Assembly (NCBI GenBank): GCA_028282865.1
Contig: JANQHA010000667.1
Span: forward strand, 1 to 5,607
Origin: Oligoflexales bacterium
GTDB taxonomy: Bacteria > Bdellovibrionota_B > Oligoflexia > Oligoflexales > CACXFL01
DNA: 5,607 nucleotides
Direction of reading: 5' to 3'
The notes under the pieces: generated by a model
Told to the model about the DNA's origin: nothing
Databases searched by the model: none
The model's input: only the letters and a program-made list of their open reading frames with translations
Made by a program: the position numbers and the translations under genes
Part shown: one piece after another, positions 1-5,607 of the stretch
How positions within the stretch are numbered: the first letter of the stretch is position 1
How the letters are laid out: each line of letters opens with the position of its first letter

Positions 1-474
1 AACATCTCCGAAGGTAACATGCTCGAGTGGGCTAATGTTCACGGCTATCTTTACGGAACTAGTAAAAAGCAGCTTAAGGAAATTCAGAGTAGAGATCACT
101 ACTCTTTACTAGAGATAGATGTTCAAGGATGGAAAACTGCTAAAGAAAAATTGAAAGCGGCGGTAGCAATATTTATTTTGCCTCCAAGCCTAAAAGCACT
201 TTGGCTGCGACTAGAAAAACGAGGAACGGACTCACTAGAAACCCGTTGGAAGCGACTATTAAACGCGAAAAAAGAGATAGAAGATGCAAATGACTACGAT
301 TTTTTTATTATTAATGACGAGGTACAAAGGGCTTATCAAGAACTTGAATCAATCATAATAAAAGGCAGTAAAGGAAATATTAATAAAGAGTTAGGGGTCG
401 CATACTGCCAAAAACTATTAGAGGAATTTGATCATAACCCGTGGTTTCAGGAGCTTAAGAAAAAAATCCCGTAA
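1..474 (+). CDS. gmk: Guanylate kinase, C-terminal part (5' end cut by window)
   Basis: Guanylate kinase transfers phosphate from ATP to GMP to give GDP in the cytoplasm, a step needed for GTP, dGTP and (p)ppGpp. The frame is open from base 1 and reads NISEGNMLEWANVHGYLYGT, so the gene starts upstream and the ATG at 19 is internal. Visible family motifs are LEWA-VHG--YGTS (GMP-binding Glu and Tyr), LEIDVQG, IFILPPS, the RGTDS lid segment, and NDYDFFIINDE near the end. By comparison with E. coli Gmk, about 65 N-terminal residues including the P-loop lie outside the window; 157 residues are seen. The C-terminal tail is somewhat longer than in E. coli and lysine-rich. It lies 28 bases before rel in the same direction, so the two are probably cotranscribed. 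Family assignment is secure; whether the missing part is intact cannot be judged. Confidence 0.95.
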   Translation, partial: NISEGNMLEWANVHGYLYGTSKKQLKEIQSRDHYSLLEIDVQGWKTAKEKLKAAVAIFILPPSLKALWLRLEKRGTDSLETRWKRLLNAKKEIEDANDYDFFIINDEVQRAYQELESIIIKGSKGNINKELGVAYCQKLLEEFDHNPWFQELKKKIP

Positions 475-502
475 ACCTTTATAAAAATTCGTCGATTACT
501 TT

Positions 503-2767
503 ATGGAAAGTATGAACATCAATATTAATTCAGGCATAACTATGGGTAAACCGGTCGGTACCGAGCAACACTCGCCTAAAAAACAACTACCAACACCTGA
601 AGGTGAATATAATGACCTTGTAAATAAACTTAAAGCATTTACTTCAGAAGCAGACCTAGAGACAGTTAAAAAAGCCTATAAATTCGCCCAAAAAGCCCAC
701 GGTAAACAAAAAAGAAGGTCCGGAGAGCCGTATATTACTCACCCACTGGCTGTAGCCTCAATTTTGGCAGATTTAAAGCTAGACATTGCCTCAATAGTTG
801 CTGCGATCCTGCATGATACTGTAGAGGATACGAATACTACTTTGGAGGATGTCCGGAAAGAATTTGGCGACCAAGTAACCGAGCTAGTCGATGGTCTGAC
901 TAAAATTGGCAGAGTGAAGTTTAGGTCCAACCAAGAGAAGCTTGCAGAAAACTTTAGAAAAATGATCGTGGCTATGGCCAAAGACTTGCGGGTAATTTTA
1001 ATTAAATTGGCTGACCGCCTACATAATATGAGAACGATCTCGGCGATGCCTACTGAAAAGGCCAAACGAATTGCTCAAGAAACCTTAGATATATATGCCC
1101 CCCTTGCAAACAGACTTGGTATCTATGGCACCAAAAGTGAACTCGAAGATATTTGCCTTCGAACTCTTAAGCCAGATATTTATCTAAATATCAAAGAGAA
1201 AATTTCAGGAAAAAAACAGGCAAGGCAAAACTATATAGACGAAGTGATTCGCATACTTGAGAACGAGCTAAAAAAATATCACTTTAAAAACATTGAAATC
1301 TATGGACGCCCTAAGCACTTCTACTCTATCTACAAAAAAATGCTAAGCAGAAAGCTCGATTTTGAAGATATCCATGACCTCTTCGCTTTCAGAATTATTG
1401 TTGATTCAATAAAGGACTGCTACGAGGCACTTGGAATAGTTCATGCCATGTGGAAACCGATGCCAGGCCGGTTTAAAGACTACATAGCAATGCCCAAAGC
1501 AAATATGTATCAGTCGCTACACACAACAGTAATCCGCCCAAACGGTGAACCTGCTGAAATACAAATTAGAACTAAGGAAATGCACCGAATATGCGAATAT
1601 GGTGTTGCGGCGCATTGGACGTATAAAGAGACTGAGCAGGCCGCTAGCGGCGATAGCGATAAATTTTCTTGGTTAAGACAGATTGTTCAATGGCAGAGTG
1701 AATTAAAAGATCCAGATGAATTCCTTGAAGCTGTAAAAGTAGACCTTTTTGATGAAGAAATTTTTATCTTTACTCCTAGAGGTGATGTTATTTCATTACC
1801 TAGAAACGCAACTGCGCTTGATTTCGCTTTTGCAGTCCATTCCGACATCGGTAGCCGCACTATTGGAGCTAAAGTTAACTCAAGTATGGTTCCGCTCAAG
1901 AAAAGTTTGCGCTCCGGCGACATTGTCGAAGTGCTCACATCATCCACTCAAAAACCTTCTAAAGATTGGCTGAATTGGGTTATTACTTCAAAAGCAAAAA
2001 ATAAGATTCGATCTGCCCTAAGAAAAGAGCAGCGAGAGCACAGCCGTAAATTTGGCGAAGACCTTTTAATCCAGACTCTCGACAACCATAAAATGAATTT
2101 AGATAAACTGCGAAAAAGTGGCGACATTGAAAAACTCGTCAATGCCTCAAAGGAAAGCAGTCTCGAAGAAATTCTAATAGCAATCGGTTACGGAAGAATA
2201 AACGTCGAGGAACTAGTTGAGAAAGCATATCCATCGGAAGCTCCTACGCAGCCTAAGAAGGCTGCATCAAAGGTTGCTGAAAATAGAAAAGTGCAACATT
2301 CAAAGTCTAATCAAGGGGTTCTGGTATCAGGAATCAATAATGTTCTAATTAGCTTCAGCAAGTGCTGTAACCCACTTCCAGGCGAGGAAATCATTGGTTT
2401 TATCACTAGAGGTCGTGGAGTAACGGTACACCGGACAAGCTGCGCACGGGCATTGGACCTTGACCCTGCGAGAAAAATAGAAGTTCTTTGGGCAAATGAG
2501 CCAACTAGACAAATGCATTGTGCATACCTCAGAATATTAACGCGAGACAAGATGGGAGTGCTTGCCGAAGTGACGCAGGCAATTACGGCATGTGGGGCAA
2601 ACGTTCATAAAGCCGATATTAGAATCTCTCAAGATATGATTGGAGTTTTAGACTTTGAGCTAGGGTTAAAAGATCTACCTCAACTTGAAGGGGTTATACG
2701 TAAACTCGAAAACATTCCTGCAGTTGTGAGCGTTGAAAGAAAGAGTATAATGAGAACTAGGTCATAA
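503..2767 (+). CDS. rel: Bifunctional (p)ppGpp synthetase/hydrolase (RelA/SpoT family, long Rel)
   Basis: Long RSH enzyme of the stringent response: it makes (p)ppGpp from ATP and GDP/GTP and hydrolyses it at the 3' pyrophosphate. The 754 residues carry all expected regions. The HD hydrolase (about 60-200) has H80, H104-D105 (HDTVEDT) and D171 (LADRLHNMR), so it looks active. The synthetase (about 240-375) has GRPKH, GRFKDYIAMPKANMYQSLHT with the G-loop Tyr336, and EIQIRT. TGS covers about 418-480, the zinc finger has C621-C622, H643 and C647, and ACT covers about 673-750. With both domains intact this is a bifunctional Rel/SpoT, not a synthetase-only RelA. The start is uncertain: no Shine-Dalgarno precedes 503, while the ATG at 542 (residue 14) has a weak AGG seven bases upstream. 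Hydrolase residues sit about 27 positions later than I recall for streptococcal Rel, so the N-terminus is extended or the true start is later. It follows gmk and precedes an exported-protein gene, each after 28 bases. Confidence 0.97.
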   Translation: MESMNININSGITMGKPVGTEQHSPKKQLPTPEGEYNDLVNKLKAFTSEADLETVKKAYKFAQKAHGKQKRRSGEPYITHPLAVASILADLKLDIASIVAAILHDTVEDTNTTLEDVRKEFGDQVTELVDGLTKIGRVKFRSNQEKLAENFRKMIVAMAKDLRVILIKLADRLHNMRTISAMPTEKAKRIAQETLDIYAPLANRLGIYGTKSELEDICLRTLKPDIYLNIKEKISGKKQARQNYIDEVIRILENELKKYHFKNIEIYGRPKHFYSIYKKMLSRKLDFEDIHDLFAFRIIVDSIKDCYEALGIVHAMWKPMPGRFKDYIAMPKANMYQSLHTTVIRPNGEPAEIQIRTKEMHRICEYGVAAHWTYKETEQAASGDSDKFSWLRQIVQWQSELKDPDEFLEAVKVDLFDEEIFIFTPRGDVISLPRNATALDFAFAVHSDIGSRTIGAKVNSSMVPLKKSLRSGDIVEVLTSSTQKPSKDWLNWVITSKAKNKIRSALRKEQREHSRKFGEDLLIQTLDNHKMNLDKLRKSGDIEKLVNASKESSLEEILIAIGYGRINVEELVEKAYPSEAPTQPKKAASKVAENRKVQHSKSNQGVLVSGINNVLISFSKCCNPLPGEEIIGFITRGRGVTVHRTSCARALDLDPARKIEVLWANEPTRQMHCAYLRILTRDKMGVLAEVTQAITACGANVHKADIRISQDMIGVLDFELGLKDLPQLEGVIRKLENIPAVVSVERKSIMRTRS

Positions 2768-2782
2768 ACCTAACCTGGTCAC

Positions 2783-2789
2783 TAAGGAG
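2783..2789 (+). promoter_or_regulatory. Strong Shine-Dalgarno for the exported 140-residue protein
   Basis: TAAGGAG lies six bases before the ATG at 2796. It is the best ribosome binding site seen on the plus strand and fixes the start of the downstream gene. The upstream rel gene has no comparable site, so translation of the small protein may be initiated more strongly than that of rel from a shared message. Confidence 0.8.
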
Positions 2790-2795
2790 TCAGTA

Positions 2796-3218
2796 ATGAT
2801 TAGAATTCTATTAATTTCACACCTACTACTTGCCACCTCAAATGCAGCTGCAAAAGAATATATTTCCGAGAAGAAAAACTCTAAAGTGTTAGTATCAGTG
2901 GATAACAAAAATAGCAGCTCGGAGCTAATAAAGCTAACATTCAAAACAATACCAAAAGTAGTTAAAATTGGAACTATGGTTATCAACGATCAGAAAAATG
3001 CACCTTGGAGCCTCGAAATTAAAAACCCTAAAGGAATCAAGTTCTCTCGTTTGAAACTAGGAAAAGAAGACCACTCTTTTTCGATCCCTGGTTTCAAACT
3101 ATCTGCGAAGCCGACCGGGAAAAATTGGGGCTTCGACTATAAAATGAGAGTATTCGTGTGCACAAAGAATAAAGAGAGGTGCGTTACCGAACTACATAAA
3201 GGAAGCGTGACCCTTTAA
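2796..3218 (+). CDS. Exported protein of unknown function with a two-cysteine C-terminus
   Basis: I do not recognise a family. The 140-residue product begins MIRILLISHLLLATSNAAAKEY, a short charged start, a hydrophobic core and an Ala-rich site, which is a plausible Sec signal peptide with cleavage near residues 17-19. There is no lipobox Cys, so a periplasmic location is inferred. The mature part is lysine-rich and predicted from its alternating pattern to be mainly beta strand, with a central NAPWSLEIKNPKGI segment and PGFKL. The only cysteines are C122 and C129 in VFVCTKNKERCV, near the end. This could form a disulfide and faintly recalls the N-terminal domain of DsbD-like proteins, but that is a guess. 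The gene starts 28 bases after rel with a strong ribosome binding site and is probably the last gene of the gmk-rel operon. That it is a real gene is well supported by the signal peptide and ribosome binding site; the function is not known. Confidence 0.8.
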   Translation: MIRILLISHLLLATSNAAAKEYISEKKNSKVLVSVDNKNSSSELIKLTFKTIPKVVKIGTMVINDQKNAPWSLEIKNPKGIKFSRLKLGKEDHSFSIPGFKLSAKPTGKNWGFDYKMRVFVCTKNKERCVTELHKGSVTL

Positions 3219-3231
3219 AAAGAAGTTGAGA

Positions 3232-3260
3232 AGTTTGCTCGGAGCATTTTTAACTATAAT
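3232..3260 (+). promoter_or_regulatory. Candidate promoter with perfect TATAAT box
   Basis: TATAAT at 3255-3260 matches the sigma-70 -10 consensus exactly. The best-placed -35 options (AGTTTG at 3232 with a 17-base spacer, or TTGCTC at 3235 with only 14) are poor. If it is used, transcription would begin near 3267 and run into a stretch with no convincing gene. A chance match in AT-rich DNA is possible. Confidence 0.3.
3236..3251 (+). terminator. Weak hairpin with T-tract after the gmk-rel-exported protein cluster
   Basis: TGCT-CGG-AGCA forms a 4-bp stem with a three-base loop and is followed directly by TTTTT. It lies 17 bases after the stop codon of the exported-protein gene, the right place for an intrinsic terminator. 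The stem is short, so efficiency would be low, and it partly overlaps a candidate promoter. Confidence 0.35.
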
Positions 3261-3352
3261 GCAGTGTTTTTTTGTTCTGCGACGTGATCACCTTGGGCGA
3301 GTCATTCTATAAACCTAGTAAAGCGTATATTGCCGACGATAACGGTTCCGGC

Positions 3353-3417
3353 TAATCGTTCACACAAATTGAAATTTAATACCCAAACAAGCGATTAATA
3401 GTTTTTTTAGGTTTTTT
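3353..3417 (+). terminator. Possible stem and double T-tract ending a plus-strand transcript
   Basis: TAATCG at 3353-3358 can pair with CGATTA at 3392-3397 across a 33-base loop that itself holds an AAATT/AATTT pair. Soon after come T-tracts of seven (about 3402-3408) and six (about 3412-3417). The large loop makes a classical intrinsic terminator doubtful. The element could instead be the 3' part of a small RNA or simply AT-rich filler. Confidence 0.25.
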
Positions 3418-3442
3418 CAGAGATTAGACAATATCGACTAAA

Positions 3443-3461
3443 TACAGACCAAGAATCTGTA
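3443..3461 (-). terminator. Hairpin just past the transposase stop
   Basis: TACAGA and TCTGTA form a perfect 6-bp stem with a seven-base loop, starting 14 bases downstream of the minus-strand transposase stop codon. Only a short TTTA follows on the minus strand. It is therefore a poor terminator by itself, and could be a transcript-end hairpin or a half of a transposase-recognised palindrome. Confidence 0.35.
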
Positions 3462-3474
3462 AGTTATTTATAGC

Positions 3475-4182
3475 TTATACCAATGGCCAAGGAACGTTTT
3501 CTCTCCGAAAGGCCGACAATAATTCTCCTCGAAATCTAACATCGATATCATCCCCGATAGTATGAGAGTTTTCAAAGATAGCTTGCGATAGACCTGAAGC
3601 TTTAGAAATCACTGCATTTAATAAGTCTCTAACAAATTTTCTCGACGGTCCCACATCAACTGGAAGATGACGATAAGAATCAAGTAATTTTTTCAAAAGA
3701 TCCTGCTTCTCAGTATTACGAGACAATTTGGTCACAACTTCAATATTAAGCCTCCAAGATGCAGAACAATATGGATCTCTATCTGGCCTAACCTTTGAAA
3801 CCTGGTACCTATTAAACCAAACGTACTCGATAGACTTAAGGAGATAACGAGCATTAGTAATCACCGGAGATTTATACCGCTCTCGAATAGCTTGGCTATC
3901 TCTGTCAAAATAACTATTGATAAAACGAGCAAGTTGAGAATTCACAGTTCTCATAAACCTACCTAGATGTTCCGCTGATTGAGCCTGCACAACCATATGA
4001 GCATGATTATCCATAATGATAAAATCAAATATTTTAATATGGTATTTAGACTTATTCTTCGCCCACAGTAGCAATAGAAATAACTTGATAGACTCGGGCT
4101 TTAAAAAATGGCTTCTATTATGACAACGAAAAAAAACGTGAGCAAATGATCTGTCGGCAATGATGAGTCGTCTCGGATACAT
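3475..4182 (-). CDS. Y1/HUH transposase-like protein, REP-associated (TnpA_REP/RAYT) type
   Basis: Single-strand DNA nuclease of the Y1 HUH superfamily. The family cuts and rejoins DNA at hairpins through a 5'-phosphotyrosine link. The 235-residue protein starts MYPRRLII---FAHVFFRCHNR, the usual opening of this group. It has the metal-binding HUH motif at H60-A61-H62 in MDNHAHMVV, an RYKSPVI segment near residue 103, and Y120-V-W-F-N124. Tyr with Asn four residues later matches the catalytic pattern I recall for E. coli TnpA_REP, so it looks catalytically intact. The C-terminal 100 residues are not diagnostic. The start is the only sensible ATG but has no Shine-Dalgarno. It sits alone between two converging clusters with no partner tnpB and no obvious terminal inverted repeats, so it is more likely a RAYT-like resident gene than a complete insertion sequence. 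IS200-type origin is the alternative. Confidence 0.85.
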   Translation of the reverse strand: MYPRRLIIADRSFAHVFFRCHNRSHFLKPESIKLFLLLLWAKNKSKYHIKIFDFIIMDNHAHMVVQAQSAEHLGRFMRTVNSQLARFINSYFDRDSQAIRERYKSPVITNARYLLKSIEYVWFNRYQVSKVRPDRDPYCSASWRLNIEVVTKLSRNTEKQDLLKKLLDSYRHLPVDVGPSRKFVRDLLNAVISKASGLSQAIFENSHTIGDDIDVRFRGELLSAFRRENVPWPLV

Positions 4183-4197
4183 AAAAAGTAATTTAAG

Positions 4198-4205
4198 TAA
4201 ATATA
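4198..4205 (-). promoter_or_regulatory. Possible -10 box of the transposase gene
   Basis: On the minus strand TATATT lies about 18 bases before the transposase ATG, in a very AT-rich leader. A matching -35 would fall inside the galE terminator region and none is clear. The gene is probably weakly expressed, or expressed by read-through from galE. Confidence 0.2.
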
Positions 4206-4208
4206 GAT

Positions 4209-4224
4209 AAAAAAGCCATAGGCA
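4209..4224 (-). terminator. Second intrinsic terminator-like hairpin downstream of galE
   Basis: On the minus strand GCC-TAT-GGC is followed directly by six T residues, with further A/T pairing possible in the flanks. The stem is only 3 bp, so it is weak alone, but it follows another hairpin with a T-tract and may act as a backup. Confidence 0.35.
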
Positions 4225-4228
4225 GTTT

Positions 4229-4247
4229 AAAAAGTCTTCAAGAGACC
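4229..4247 (-). terminator. Intrinsic terminator-like hairpin downstream of galE
   Basis: On the minus strand GTCT-CTTGA-AGAC forms a 4-bp stem, extendable by G-T pairs, followed by TTTTT. It lies about 50 bases past the galE stop and before the transposase start. It would end the ureohydrolase-galE message and separate it from the transposase. Confidence 0.45.
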
Positions 4248-4271
4248 AAAATACTGAGAGGAACTTTACCA

Positions 4272-4314
4272 GCTCCGTGCTTCGCTACTTCTACTTCTAT
4301 TTCGCGCTCCGTGC
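4272..4314. repeat. 9-bp direct repeat flanking a hexamer repeat at the galE stop
   Basis: GCTCCGTGC occurs exactly at 4272-4280 and 4306-4314, 34 bases apart. Between them CTACTT is repeated about two and a half times at 4286-4300, and it includes the galE stop codon (complement of 4297-4299). This looks like slippage or a small duplication at the gene end. A 34-base period is not a multiple of three, so copy change would alter the C-terminus. Confidence 0.6.
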
Positions 4315-5295
4315 CTCAAGAGTTTTATGCCAATTATATGCAGTCTCAACGATATTACGTAAAGAAGAATGCTTCGCTTCAAAACCAATTAACTCCTCAG
4401 CCTCACTCGAATCTGCGTATAACGCTGTAGCATCTCCTGTTCGGCGCGGTACAATCTCATACCTAATTTTTGCTCCGAGCACCTCTTCCACCATCCTTAG
4501 AACATCAAGATTTGAGTAACCGGTCCCTGTTCCTATATTAATACTATAATTCAAACCCTGATGCCGTGGGTTCATTAAGAAGTTCGCCGCCAGTATATGA
4601 GATTCGGCAAGGTCCGTCACATGAATATAATCACGAATACAAGTACCATCTGGGGTATCAAAATCGTCCCCGTATATCGAAACAGTCGTATTATTCAGCG
4701 CCGCTTTAATAATATTGGGGATAAGATGAGTCTCAGGGTCGTGATTCTCGCCAATTGTGCCTGAAACATCAGCTCCACAAGCGTTAAAATACCTCAGCAT
4801 CATAACCGAAAACCTATCAACCGCTGCAGCGTCTCTCAAAACCTGCTCCGCAAACAACTTCGAATGGCCATAAGGTGACTCCGGTGCCTTAGTCATATCA
4901 CTTGAAACTGGTAAAGAGTTCGGAGTTCCATAGACCGCACAGGTAGATGAAAAAATTAAAGGGTTTTTATATGAGACCAATCTCATCGCATCAACCAAGC
5001 TTATAACCCCTCCGACATTGTTATGGTAATACCTGCAAGGATCTTCAACTGACTCTGGTACAAGGGCATAAGCAGCATAGTGAAAAATTGCATCTGGAGA
5101 AAAAGAATCAATAGTTTTAGCCAAATAGTCTGTATCGTGAATATCACCTATTAAGAGCGCAGCTTCAGGGTGAACCGCACTTTTATGACCAAGCTCCAAA
5201 CTGTCGTAAACCTGGCATTCATGACCTTGTCGTATTGCTTCGGCCACAAAATGAGACCCTATATACCCCGCTCCTCCGATCACAAAATACTTCAT
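4297..5295 (-). CDS. galE: UDP-glucose 4-epimerase
   Basis: Short-chain dehydrogenase-type enzyme that interconverts UDP-glucose and UDP-galactose with bound NAD. It supplies galactose units for lipopolysaccharide or capsule and serves the Leloir pathway. The 332 residues match the usual length. The Rossmann motif GGAGYIG is at 7-13, the Ser/Thr site is SSTCAVYG at 116-123, and the catalytic pair is Y142-x3-K146 in SPYGHSK. LRYFNACGA, HDPETHLIPN and RDYIHVTDLA are the GalE-type substrate-binding signatures. Its ATG overlaps the stop of the upstream ureohydrolase gene as ATGA, with GGTGGG six bases before the start, so translation is probably coupled. The last residues (EARSAK) fall in a short repeat that spans the stop codon. 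No other galactose or polysaccharide gene is visible, so the pathway context is not shown. A related UDP-sugar epimerase specificity is possible. Confidence 0.95.
   Translation of the reverse strand: MKYFVIGGAGYIGSHFVAEAIRQGHECQVYDSLELGHKSAVHPEAALLIGDIHDTDYLAKTIDSFSPDAIFHYAAYALVPESVEDPCRYYHNNVGGVISLVDAMRLVSYKNPLIFSSTCAVYGTPNSLPVSSDMTKAPESPYGHSKLFAEQVLRDAAAVDRFSVMMLRYFNACGADVSGTIGENHDPETHLIPNIIKAALNNTTVSIYGDDFDTPDGTCIRDYIHVTDLAESHILAANFLMNPRHQGLNYSINIGTGTGYSNLDVLRMVEEVLGAKIRYEIVPRRTGDATALYADSSEAEELIGFEAKHSSLRNIVETAYNWHKTLEARSAK
5292..5295 (-). promoter_or_regulatory. galE: ATGA stop-start overlap joining ureohydrolase and galE
   Basis: On the minus strand the four bases ATGA hold the galE start codon and the ureohydrolase stop codon. 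A G-rich ribosome binding site (GGTGGG, complement of 5302-5307) lies inside the end of the upstream gene. This arrangement usually gives coupled translation and supports a shared transcript. Confidence 0.85.
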
Positions 5296-5607
5296 ACTTT
5301 ACCCACCAACTTATTAGATTTAATCAATGCCCCACATAGCTTATATAAAATGCGAGCACCTACATTAGCATTCCATTCACCATCATTTAGCGAAGGTGAT
5401 ACCTCGCACAAATCAAATCCAACCAACCTTCGCCCTGAATTGACGATCTCCACAAGTATTTTAACCGCCTGATTAAAGCCCAAACCGCCTGCGACGGGAG
5501 TTCCTGTCCCGGGGCAGAGACTAGGGTCTAAACCATCGATATCGAACGAAACATAAACGTCTTTAGGGAGTTGTTGAAGTATACATTTAGAAACGTGATG
5601 AAAACTC
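5292..5607 (-). CDS. Arginase/agmatinase-family ureohydrolase, C-terminal part (5' end cut by window)
   Basis: Member of the binuclear manganese ureohydrolase family, which includes arginase, agmatinase and formimidoylglutamase. These enzymes hydrolyse guanidino or formimino groups in the cytoplasm. The visible 104 residues contain YVSFDIDGLDP, whose two Asp residues (D-I-D) are metal ligands, then CPGTGTPVAGGL and later GFDLCEVSPSLNDGEW with the conserved Glu. The end, WNANVGARILYKL, recalls arginase or formimidoylglutamase-like proteins of Bacteroidetes and related groups, but substrate cannot be told from this fragment. The gene continues past base 5607, where the N-terminal metal-binding His motif would lie. 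It ends with TGA overlapping the galE start by ATGA, and the two genes are likely cotranscribed. A link between amine or amino-acid breakdown and a sugar epimerase is not obvious, so the pairing may only be an operon of convenience. Confidence 0.9.
   Translation of the reverse strand, partial: SFHHVSKCILQQLPKDVYVSFDIDGLDPSLCPGTGTPVAGGLGFNQAVKILVEIVNSGRRLVGFDLCEVSPSLNDGEWNANVGARILYKLCGALIKSNKLVGKV

Larger units (their letters stand above)
3219..3474. other. Non-coding stretch between the exported-protein gene and the transposase
   Basis: No convincing gene is present in these 256 bases. They contain a perfect TATAAT at 3255-3260, a weak hairpin with T5 at 3236-3251, and an inverted repeat ACGAT/ATCGT at 3336-3340 and 3355-3359. 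There is also a longer-range pair TAATCG/CGATTA at 3353-3358 and 3392-3397, T-tracts at about 3402-3408 and 3412-3417, and a 6-bp hairpin at 3443-3461. A 23-codon frame from a GTG at 3284 to a TAA at 3353-3355 is open but has no ribosome binding site. The base composition is more AT-rich than the flanking genes, apart from a G+C-richer block at about 3278-3360. The layout would suit a small RNA or the remains of an older sequence. Confidence 0.6.

Noticed and set aside
739..1065. 108-codon minus-strand open frame inside rel
   Set aside because: It lies wholly within the well-supported HD domain of rel and has no recognisable product; it is an antisense shadow.
3316..3360. Possible tmRNA tag-like or tRNA T-arm-like sequence (GCC GAC GAT AAC ... 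TAA; GGTTCC)
   Set aside because: There is no CCA end, no acceptor stem and no Ala-Ala tag ending, so neither tmRNA nor tRNA is supported.
3369..3398. TTGAAA followed by GATTAA as a second plus-strand promoter
   Set aside because: The -10 match is poor and the stretch is AT-rich, so a chance match is likely. It also overlaps the possible terminator region.
3402..4260. Complete IS200/IS605 element
   Set aside because: There is no tnpB, no paired left- and right-end hairpins of similar sequence, and no clear target junction that I can see.
4277..4519. 80-codon plus-strand open frame over the end of galE
   Set aside because: It is antisense to a clear GalE C-terminus and has no ribosome binding site or recognisable product.
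5170..5472. 100-codon plus-strand open frame across the galE/ureohydrolase junction
   Set aside because: Both strands cannot be coding here. The minus strand has two strong family matches and an ATGA overlap.

Overview
This AT-rich window (roughly 40% G+C by eye) is a tightly packed bacterial chromosome segment. It holds two housekeeping gene clusters facing each other tail to tail, with a lone HUH/Y1 transposase-like gene between them. The gene set and protein style (gmk next to a full-length bifunctional Rel, and a single-copy REP-type Y1 transposase) fit a Gram-negative of the Bdellovibrionota/deltaproteobacterial type. That placement is an inference from remembered family resemblance and is not proven by the sequence.

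Plus-strand cluster, 1-3218: the 3' part of gmk (guanylate kinase), a complete rel gene (bifunctional (p)ppGpp synthetase/hydrolase with HD, synthetase, TGS, zinc-finger and ACT regions), and a 140-residue exported protein of unknown function with a strong ribosome binding site. Gaps of 28 bases separate the three genes, so they are probably one operon. Gmk makes GDP, the pool from which Rel makes the alarmone, so the first two genes are linked metabolically. The rpoZ gene often found between gmk and spoT/rel in Proteobacteria is absent.

Middle, 3219-4296: a 256-base non-coding stretch contains a perfect TATAAT box, several hairpins and long T-tracts, possibly a small RNA. It is followed by a minus-strand gene for a 235-residue Y1/REP-associated tyrosine transposase with intact HUH and tyrosine motifs. 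Two hairpin/T-tract terminators for the cluster beyond lie between this gene and galE.

Minus-strand cluster, 5607-4297: the C-terminal part of an arginase/agmatinase-family ureohydrolase, overlapping by ATGA with a complete galE (UDP-glucose 4-epimerase). The overlap suggests translational coupling. The end of galE carries a short direct repeat and a hexamer repeat across its stop codon.

I saw no tRNA, rRNA, CRISPR array or prophage, and no clear evidence of an undescribed multi-gene system. The points most worth a second look are the intergenic region 3219-3474, the exported protein, and the lone transposase.
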